A program made the translations under genes and the position numbers. A DNA stretch of 62,217 nucleotides, taken from an uncultured Bacteroidales bacterium (GTDB lineage Bacteria; Bacteroidota; Bacteroidia; Bacteroidales; Paludibacteraceae). Below are positions 51,901 through 59,400 of this stretch, one piece after another; the first letter of the stretch is position 1, and each line of letters starts with the position of its first letter. A model generated the notes under the pieces. The model worked only from the letters and a program-made list of their open reading frames with translations, was not told the origin of the DNA and did not search any database. The stretch is from assembly GCA_937885465.1 (NCBI GenBank), contig CAKZZM010000043.1:1-62217 (forward strand), in the 5' to 3' direction.

Positions 51901-54900
51901 CTAAGAATATCTTCACCGGCGGATACTGGTCGAGCAAGACCGGTGTGGAAGCAGCGTATATGCTCGGCGATTATCAGTTCTATGACGTGCCGTCAGGCGA
52001 TGAGCGGACGGCTGGTTATCTCTATTCGATAGGTACGCCTTCTAACCCGGGCTATTCCGTTTGTGCTATATATAATGATGAATCGGGTGATAAGGATGCG
52101 GAGTACTTCAATCTCGCTGAGGCGTTATCATCGGTGAGAAGTGGTCAGACGATAGTGCTGACCTCCGATTATATTCTTCCCGCAGGCGACTATATTCTTC
52201 CTGCCGGTGCCACCCTCCTTGTGCCGTATATGTTAGGTAGCGGCAAAGGTGCGACAAAAGCGATAGGTGCAGGTAGTACGGCAAATTGCACAAGCAGTTA
52301 TACGGTGCCGAGTGTCTTTCGTAGGCTCACCCTGCAAGCAGGGGCTCATTTGACTGTTAATGGTGTGTTAGAGCTGAGTGCACAAATATATGCTGACGGT
52401 CAGTGGGCAGACGAAGGCGGAACGACCGGCAAATACGGCTTGTTGCAGATGGAAGAGGGGGCTACTATAGATTTGGAAGACGGGAGCAGCATGTATGCAT
52501 GGGGATTTGCTATAGGTGACGGCGTTATTAATGTTAAGAAAGGTGCAGCCGTGCAGGAACCTTTTCAGTTGGCAGATTGGCCGGGTGGTTCGAACGCAAG
52601 TAAGATGACAGGAAGTTGGTGGTATACTGCGCATAAGGCGTTTTTTATCACGCATTATTTCTATCAAAACATAGAGTGTAATCTTTACTATAGACCGGGA
52701 GCAAATGCGTTAGGCTGTACAGCAGTTATTATGTCCGGTTCTACTTATTTTGTTTCAAATGTAAAACTTGTGGGGCAGACCGGTGAAAGTGCGATGTTCT
52801 TAATGGATAAGAATGACACCAATCCGGAAACTTGGGTACACAGAAAATATAATACGGCAACCGATCAAAATGTTTGGACGATAAATAGTGGTGCTAATTT
52901 AGGTAGTTTGGTAATTAGTGCCGGAGTAAATGTAAATTCTGCCGATTTTGATTTGCCGATTACAAGCAATATGACCATTATTATGAATTATGGTGAAATG
53001 GAGATTACCCAAAACGTAAATTTCTTACCCGGTTCACAGCTTATTATAAATAAAGAGGGAACAGCCTTTATTAATGGTAAGAAGATAGGATTCTTCGGCT
53101 ATAATGATTATAAGGGGCGTTATTACGGTTCTCGTTATTCGCCGACATGGGGGACAACAAATCCGAGAGGTTCATTAAGTAATGCCGTCTTAACGCTTAA
53201 AGATGATTATAAAAACGATGCGGAGTTGTTTGCTCATGGCACGTTTGATATAAGGGGTAACGGTCAGTTATATACCACAACCAGTGGTGCCAATATTCAT
53301 TCAACCAATGAGGATGCGGGAAGGATATATTTTGGTAGCAATGCTCCTGCAAACGATACTATTTATTATGTAGGTGGTAGTGATCATAATAATGGAAATT
53401 TAACAGAATCGGTCGTTCCTGTTCAGATGCTTAACTCTGACGGAAGTTATGCCAATACAGCGGGAACTCAGGCGGGGCAGATTTGGGGATATAAGGATGA
53501 TCAGTGGAAGAAGATGCAAGGTGGTGACTGCTTGTACGAGGAGTTAGACGAGGATGGCGATGAGACGGGCGTTGTGATTGCCTATCCGTCCGCTTTTCTT
53601 GAGGTAGAGGAGAACACCGCCCCTGCTGACCATGCTTATCACGCCAAGGATAACCCGACGCGATATGTTATTTATACCGAAGCAGATATAGCGAGCGAGT
53701 GTGTATGGTGGGATGCCGAGCCGAAGGAGGACGGGTACTATATAATAACCAATGAGTCGTCAGACCTCTATGGTGCCTATTACTACTACGATGAAGGCAT
53801 GGAATATTGGAAGCCGCTCAACTATACTATCACTTGGTATAACGGGGCCACGAAGATTGGTTACAGCGAGGTGGCACGTGGTAATAAGCCTAAGTTCACG
53901 GGTAAGGTGTATAACACCGCCGGTCGGATAACTATTGTTGCTACGCCGACGAAGGCAGGCACGGAGTATATAGATTATATATGGGACGGATGGGTAACGA
54001 GCAGTGCCGATGAATTGTCGGTTGACTGTCGCGTCTATTCGAACGATGATATGCTTACGGCAACTGCCTCAACGACATATTATGCCCATTATAAGATTGT
54101 AGCGAAGCAATATACTATTATCTTTGTTGGTGTTGACGGCGCAGAGATAGAGCGTCATACTGTTGAGGCGGGTACGATGCCTGAGTGTAGTGCATTGCCG
54201 ACAAAAACGCCTACAACGGAGTACGAATACACCCTCTCATGGTCGCCTGCTCTCGTTGTTGCAACCGCCCCTGCAACTTATACGGCAGTCTTCACCCCTG
54301 TTACGAGGCGATATACCATCACCTTTGCTAATTTCAACGGCGATGAACTGAAGTCAGCCGAGGTGGCATACAACACTCGTCCGACACCGCCTGAGGCACC
54401 GACTCGCCAAAACGATGGTTTCTACTCGTATGAATTCACGGGTTGGAGCGGGCCGTCAGGTGTAACGGCTGATGGTGATCCGCTGCCGTTAGTATCGGGT
54501 GCTACCACTTACACGGCAGTCTATGAGACGACCGACTGGACCCCTGAATATACTATCTCCTTTGTTGATTATGACGGTACTTTGTTGCAGACGCAGTATG
54601 TGCGCTTTACCTCTCCGCTGACCGTGCCGACCGACCCGAGCGGGTCGCTCGCCCTGATGCGTCCGGAGGACGATGCGCATACCTACACCTTCAGCGGGTG
54701 GTCGCCCGCCTTGACCGGTGCAAGCGAGGACGCTACTTATACGGCGCAGTATGCCATTGCTTCGACAAAGAGTTATACCGTCACTTTCCGTGACTACGAC
54801 GGGGTGTTGCTGCTCTCGGAAGAGGTTACAGGCGGTTCTCAACCTACGCCGCCTGCTGACCCCGCAAGGGAGACTACGGCGCAATATACCTTCGCCTTCA

Positions 54901-55988
54901 ACGGCTGGACATCGTCAGCAGGTAGTTACGGCAGAGAAGAGGCATTGCCTGTCGTGACGGCTGACATAACCTACACCGCCGACTATACACAGACCACACG
55001 CTCTTATACTATAACTTGGAAGAACGGCGACGGCAGTACACTGAAGACGGAGAGGTTAGACTACGGCATAACGCCTTCATCCCCGGATGAAACACCAACG
55101 AAGAAGTCTTCTTCGATAGCAGTCGAGTATAATTTCGATTATTGGTATCCCGCTATCACTGCAGTTAAGGCTGATCAGACATATACTCCTTCTTTTACAG
55201 CCAGTGTGCCTGATGGTTATGTCAAAGTGATGAAGGGTCAGTCGTTATCGGGTTGGGGTTCGATAGGCACTATCTGTTGGGATAGGAATATCACAGCCTT
55301 CGAGGGTGCTACCTTCTATGCTTTAGCGGGTGCGTTGTCAGCTCGTGAGGAAGACCTGCCGTATATGCTCTTGTTCACCGAGGTGACGGAGTTGGAGGCG
55401 GGCAAGCCGTATCTCTATGTGCTCAACGCCTCGACAGTAGGTATCATTCAAGGAAGCGAGACGGCATTGTCGCCTATCTCTTATAACGGTTTCTACGGCA
55501 CTTATGCCGGTGTGACGGCGAGTGTGGATAATGCGTTGTACGACAGATATATGCTCGTGCGAGGTGCGGATAACAGCACCGTTATTCAGCACTGTGGTCA
55601 GAACTGTAAGATAGGTGCTTATCGCGGTTACTTCGATATAGTAGGGCATGGCGAAGGTACTATGGTGCCGCGTTATACCGACAAAGAGAGTTGCTACGCA
55701 GCCTTTGAGGCTTCGCCTGCGGCAGCCCCGTCGCAGCGCAGGTTCGTTGCTGCCGATGGCAGACAGCCGCGCCACGTGGAACTGAGTGTTGAGGCGGAGA
55801 CGATAGCTACCTCACTTGACGATATATTCTCGCTCATTGATACCAACGATTCCTTTGAGAGCACCGAATCAGACCGTGCCGCATCGCTGAAGGAAGGCTG
55901 CTATGATGTACTCGGCAGACGCCTCGACAGCCCCATCGGTACAGGGGTATATATCATCAACGGCAAGAAGACGGTGATAGTGAAATAG
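48927..55988 (+). CDS. Giant surface protein: beta-helix, InlB-type repeats, T9SS tail
   Basis: The 2353-residue protein has a signal peptide (to about residue 29, HSWA), a Tyr-rich start (YYNYKYYYYYAKVNA), two Ig-like segments with paired phrases (GTAVFDVAFVDGINDFEAAV) at about 190-410, and an Ala/Ser/Thr/Gly-rich beta-helix of TISGSTISSTATG-like rungs at about 410-1000. A large unique region (1000-1600) follows, then six repeats of 70-95 residues that start YTITF.(D/N)YDG and contain WSP or GW (about 1632-2090, InlB B-repeat type). It ends CYDVLGRRLDSPIGTGVYII, then NGKKTVIVK, a type A T9SS tail. Role as an adhesin or matrix protein is inferred. ATG 48,927 is chosen; the frame opens with a TTG two codons earlier. 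Confidence 0.88.
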   Translation: MKRKGLSMFLRRFVLPVAALLFCVQHSWADSYYNYKYYYYYAKVNAATASESVGRGKVYVSTAEATPESATSESSNVTAQDPNSGDDAYESAPEEGQSIPFYLYAKANEGYYFDGWSDGSTRPESFLSTEAAWTTTFDAAYGTTGTSQTKLSSAPSDYNYITSETGSGSDSYTKYSKTAEYTRYAYFSPVVIIAPMADTVVSVGPVDPRKSYSGSVLYKVSAGASGMADFNFSRSETEENGTFDFPVEGMSYSAGYLNISYTFTPDAETYGGSARSNSTVLMLQSKATGSPERTITIQADFPAAAISAATTEKVYTKNSTLVSGTAVFDVAFVDGINDFEAAVITGGTGGTWTVTSQVMTTPTNYATGAGKVTVGYSFMPDNSLTECGATLTLQTKSAIGTASYPLALSAEVVAPAACDAKIGDTEYTTLESAIAAAQAADNGSTITLLRDVELTGARAAVIDVTKSFTIDPASWSISTTLTASNPAIFDIKDGAVLTIQDSRSGGGLVAANSTNAEVSLVKVTKGTLVLGKGNLTLTSSASGSNSVSAVTLASGAWSGGRPTAMMLMQDGTISATRSAGTNIYGVRCLGSGSNASAVSLEGGQITVTNSAGQNATGVVVSGSSKVADMGITATATASATAIDIVSDATVAIESGEYVATATTGDNATVVKARGNTRLLGGSYRATASSGSTAEAVHAAAGTLVITDGTFVSHAGSNAYALRVSSADKVVTVRDGSFEANATTTTAFAAYLDTEGAALTATAGSFTAKVTRAGASSTSLDAVGVRMIEGTAADLSGVTIAASLPTTGSAVYGINAAGTLTLSKSTVSASTADGSYAYGINAAGDVTISGSTISSTATGERAQGLTINAPSAAVTVTGSSFTVTGGTNSYGAWLNNGSLIATGSTFAVSGTSGNGGVFVQTAKEATLTNCTVTAEGTSSNALHNQGSLTCYNVTATGQQYGIYVTTAASMTRVLSGHYKGTTAAYGQSGSLGTKNIFTGGYWSSKTGVEAAYMLGDYQFYDVPSGDERTAGYLYSIGTPSNPGYSVCAIYNDESGDKDAEYFNLAEALSSVRSGQTIVLTSDYILPAGDYILPAGATLLVPYMLGSGKGATKAIGAGSTANCTSSYTVPSVFRRLTLQAGAHLTVNGVLELSAQIYADGQWADEGGTTGKYGLLQMEEGATIDLEDGSSMYAWGFAIGDGVINVKKGAAVQEPFQLADWPGGSNASKMTGSWWYTAHKAFFITHYFYQNIECNLYYRPGANALGCTAVIMSGSTYFVSNVKLVGQTGESAMFLMDKNDTNPETWVHRKYNTATDQNVWTINSGANLGSLVISAGVNVNSADFDLPITSNMTIIMNYGEMEITQNVNFLPGSQLIINKEGTAFINGKKIGFFGYNDYKGRYYGSRYSPTWGTTNPRGSLSNAVLTLKDDYKNDAELFAHGTFDIRGNGQLYTTTSGANIHSTNEDAGRIYFGSNAPANDTIYYVGGSDHNNGNLTESVVPVQMLNSDGSYANTAGTQAGQIWGYKDDQWKKMQGGDCLYEELDEDGDETGVVIAYPSAFLEVEENTAPADHAYHAKDNPTRYVIYTEADIASECVWWDAEPKEDGYYIITNESSDLYGAYYYYDEGMEYWKPLNYTITWYNGATKIGYSEVARGNKPKFTGKVYNTAGRITIVATPTKAGTEYIDYIWDGWVTSSADELSVDCRVYSNDDMLTATASTTYYAHYKIVAKQYTIIFVGVDGAEIERHTVEAGTMPECSALPTKTPTTEYEYTLSWSPALVVATAPATYTAVFTPVTRRYTITFANFNGDELKSAEVAYNTRPTPPEAPTRQNDGFYSYEFTGWSGPSGVTADGDPLPLVSGATTYTAVYETTDWTPEYTISFVDYDGTLLQTQYVRFTSPLTVPTDPSGSLALMRPEDDAHTYTFSGWSPALTGASEDATYTAQYAIASTKSYTVTFRDYDGVLLLSEEVTGGSQPTPPADPARETTAQYTFAFNGWTSSAGSYGREEALPVVTADITYTADYTQTTRSYTITWKNGDGSTLKTERLDYGITPSSPDETPTKKSSSIAVEYNFDYWYPAITAVKADQTYTPSFTASVPDGYVKVMKGQSLSGWGSIGTICWDRNITAFEGATFYALAGALSAREEDLPYMLLFTEVTELEAGKPYLYVLNASTVGIIQGSETALSPISYNGFYGTYAGVTASVDNALYDRYMLVRGADNSTVIQHCGQNCKIGAYRGYFDIVGHGEGTMVPRYTDKESCYAAFEASPAAAPSQRRFVAADGRQPRHVELSVEAETIATSLDDIFSLIDTNDSFESTESDRAASLKEGCYDVLGRRLDSPIGTGVYIINGKKTVIVK

Positions 55989-56017
55989 ATTATTCGATAA
56001 TTTTTAGAAGTACCCTA

Positions 56018-56164
56018 ATGGTTATGAAGAAGCAATATATTATCCCGACGGCGGAGATGCTCACCTTGCAGGGTGGGGGCGTGATGCAGTACTATAGCCC
56101 TAATGTTATCAACCACGATGTAGAAGACGACTTAGAGGGCGAGGGCGGACTCTATCACCCATAA
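56018..56164 (+). CDS. 48-residue peptide gene between two giant surface-protein genes
   Basis: The frame reads MVMKKQYIIPTAEMLTLQGG, then GVMQYYSPNVINHDVEDDLE, then GEGGLYHP, stop TAA. It lies 29 bases after the giant gene stop and is followed by hairpins. The opening MKK.Y..P..E.L.L is a pattern I recall from many short Bacteroidales proteins of unknown role. The second half is acidic and Gly-rich with an aromatic end. There is no signal peptide. A second ATG is two codons in. Co-transcription with the giant gene is likely, as no promoter or terminator separates them. Function unknown. Confidence 0.68.
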   Translation: MVMKKQYIIPTAEMLTLQGGGVMQYYSPNVINHDVEDDLEGEGGLYHP

Positions 56165-56192
56165 TAACGAGTACGGGAAGCCGAGAACTGAC

Positions 56193-56229
56193 GGGAAAGG
56201 ACCTGAGATGTTCCACTTTCACCTTTCCC
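56193..56229. repeat. 8-bp hairpin downstream of the peptide gene
   Basis: GGGAAAGG (56,193-56,200) can pair with CCTTTCCC (56,222-56,229) across 21 bases, just before the main terminator. Confidence 0.45.
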
Positions 56230-56240
56230 TTTCATTAATG

Positions 56241-56276
56241 CACCTGCACGATATTTTCGTGCAGGTGATATTTTTC
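56241..56276 (+). terminator. Intrinsic terminator
   Basis: CACCTGCACGA (56,241-56,251) pairs perfectly with TCGTGCAGGTG (56,257-56,267), five-base loop, then ATATTTTT. Confidence 0.92.
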
Positions 56277-56300
56277 TGTAAAAAATATTTCAATAATTTA

Positions 56301-56331
56301 TTGCTTGTTTAGGGAAAAAATAGTACCTTTG
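56301..56331 (+). promoter_or_regulatory. Promoter of the Cys-Asp-Ser repeat giant
   Basis: TTG at 56,301-56,303 and TACCTTTG at 56,324-56,331, spacing 20. The leader to the coding start is about 145 bases. Confidence 0.8.
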
Positions 56332-56351
56332 TAATGGCTTATTGTGCCAAA

Positions 56352-56450
56352 ATGGATAAAAAAGGGTATAAACTTTCCTGCAAACGGTCTGCTACCGTGT
56401 GCTATTGCTGTGTAAATAAGTGTGTTACGCGGCAGTTGTTCTCGTTGTAG
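56352..56450 (+). CDS. Possible 32-codon leader peptide
   Basis: Within the leader an ATG opens a frame MDKKGYKLSCKRSATVCYCC, then VNKCVTRQLFSL and stop. It is basic and has five cysteines. It ends 32 bases before the ATG of the giant gene. It could regulate translation of the giant, but there is no direct evidence and it may be chance. Confidence 0.25.
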   Translation: MDKKGYKLSCKRSATVCYCCVNKCVTRQLFSL

Positions 56451-56481
56451 ATTAGCCCGTATTCTTAAAATGATATATGCA

Positions 56482-59400
56482 ATGAAAAAGCATTTCTTAC
56501 TATCTCTTGCTATTATTTGTTCAACCATCATATCGTTGGCAGCCTCGTCGTCGCTGCCTGAAAATGTTCCCTCCACAGGACGCGACTTCTGGCTGACGTT
56601 TATGCATAACAACGACGTGAACAACGACTACCTAAAGTTGCGAGTATATGCCGTTGCACAATCAGCCACAACGATAACTATAGAGAAAGCGGATGGTTCG
56701 GTACTAACATCGAACTCTGTATCTGCCGGTTCGGTATTCAGCTACACTATTCCTGATACGGAGCGTGACAACGTATATATGACAACATCCGGACAGGTGG
56801 AGAGCAAGGGCTTACACGTTACATCCGACGCTGCTGATATTGCATTATATTTTGCCAATGATTTTAATAACGGCTCTAAAATATCTTTTGATGCTACTCC
56901 TGTCCTTTCAACTCCTTCGCTTGGAAAGGAATATGTAGTGCAGACATACTATGCAGATAAGACTGCCGAGGAGATGGCGATTGTTGGTACCGAAGATGGT
57001 ACAACTGTTACTATAGTACTTGGACACGCGGCAATTAACGATTTAGGGACTACTTTCAGTTCCGGACAGACAATCAATATTTCGCTCAATGCCGGTCAGA
57101 CTTATCAGTTAAAAGGTAATGTAGATGGCGAGGGACTTTCCTATTTGTCCGGTACAACTGTTCTGTCAACTAAACCTGTTGCGGTATTCAATGGCGGTAT
57201 TAATACAACGGTGACGTACGATGACGGTGCCGATGGTGATCACATAGTGGAGCAGTCAATTCCAATTTCAGCTTGGGGCAAACGCTTCATTGTGTCAGCT
57301 ATGCATGGTTTTCCCGACGATGCCAACGTGTCATCGTCAGAGCCTACCCAATATTCGGTTACTGCCATATATGATGGCACCATAGTTAAGGTAAATGGTG
57401 TTACGTTATGCACACTTAATAAGGGTGAAACCAATTATGAGTACGATGGCAAAGGAATTACGGTTGATTATGACGATGAACCCAAGTTTATTGAGACCAG
57501 TATGCCGGTAATTTGCTACGGATATACAACTAACGGAACTGCAAATAAAATCAAGGTTGGTATATTGAATCGCAACGTTGGCGAACCTTCAATGGTGCTA
57601 ATACCGGATAAACGGCAAGGTGTGAAAACTTCGTTATTTACGACATATAACGATGGTTTTTCAGGTGAAGGCATTGCTCACTATGCCAATGTTTTTGTCC
57701 CGACGGATGCTGTTTCTTACATGAAACTGAATGGAGCAGATATAAGTTCTTCGTTTAGTGCATTGTCAAACCACTTCGATGGAGAATCGACAAGTTGGAG
57801 TTATGCGCGTGTTCTGCTCGCATCAGGGTATAATATTCTTAGCAATACTGCCAATCAGTTTCTTGCATACACTTATGGTATTCAGGTTGGTTCAGCCCGC
57901 GGTTATGCTATGGCCACTAACTTCAACCTTGCGCCGGCGGCACCGGAGGTATTTATCGGCGGAGAGAGAATGAGCCACAATGATATGATTGACTTCTGTA
58001 ACCGTCACCCCGGTATGGACTTCTCCGCCAACGTGGACTATGTGCACGACTCTATCCGTTGGGACTACGGAGACGGCAATACCAGCACTGCAATAAACGA
58101 TAACCATGTTTACAACATACTTGTCAACGGTCAATCGCAGACGAACATCGTTAAGTTCTTTGTGTTCCGTCATGACCCGCTCTCGGGAGACAAACACACC
58201 GATACCGTCAAGGTGACACTTAACGTTCACCCCACGTATTACGACACGCTTGAGGTGGATATTTGCGGGGCGGAGGAGAGTTACCACTGGACGCAGTCGT
58301 CCGACAACTTCAACAACGAGGGCATAAGCAAGACCTTCCTCCCGGGTAATGACGCTTTGGGCGTCAGTGCTACGGGACATGAGTATCATTTCGACAAAAA
58401 CACCGAAATAGAGTATTTCGACTCTATCGTCTATCGCACCGAGAACTGGAACTGCGACTCCATCTTCTACCTTCGTCTGCGTGTTCACTCTGAATATACT
58501 GACACGGTGAATGATGCTGTTTGTGGCGGCGAAGCGTATGCATGGGCGGGACACCCCGCAAGCGGCATCCATCATCTATATGTCAGCGGTTCGGCTATAA
58601 CCACTATCCCGACGGGAACGGCAGGGCTTGTTATCGTTACCGACTCGATGATTAATCAGCAGGGTTGCGACTCTATTGAGGTTTTGCGCTTGACCGTTCA
58701 TCCGAAGCCTGTTGTTAATCTTGTTGTTCCTGCTCCTATATGTGAGGAGAACGACCCGTTGCTCACCATCGGCTACACCTCGTCGGACGCTGACACTCTG
58801 TTTTATACGATGCGTAACAGCAGTAGCGCCGTTGTGAGACACGATACTATCACGCCTGTGTCTGCAAGCGGATCGCTTAATATAGCAGTGGGCGATTTGC
58901 CTGACGGAGCATATACCGTTACAGCTCTCGCCACCTCTGAGAATATATGCTCATCCGTAGAGAGCGAGGTAAGCGTTACTATCAACAATAAGCCTTCCGT
59001 CACGCTCAGTGCCATAGGGGGGCAGTGTTATCCTGCTTCCGCCTTTACTGTGACCTACGCGCCAACGGATGCAGCGTCGTTAACATATACCGTTCTTCAA
59101 GGTTCTACTGTTAAGCAGGCGGCAACTACTATACCTGTGCCTGCCTCAGCACCATACACCTTCGATATTGATGTCGATGGTTATGCTGCCGGTACTTATC
59201 TTGTTACCGCCTTTGTTACCAGCGCAGAAGGTTGCGATAGTGATGAAGATACGAAGCAGTTTGAAATATTCTCAAAGCCGACTATAAGTATTTCAGAAAG
59301 TGCGATATCTGCGTGTGAGGGTGAGAATATTACCATTACCGTCAGTGCTTCGAGCAGTGCTACCCGTGTGGATTGTGAGGTAAGGAATAGCAGTGATGCT

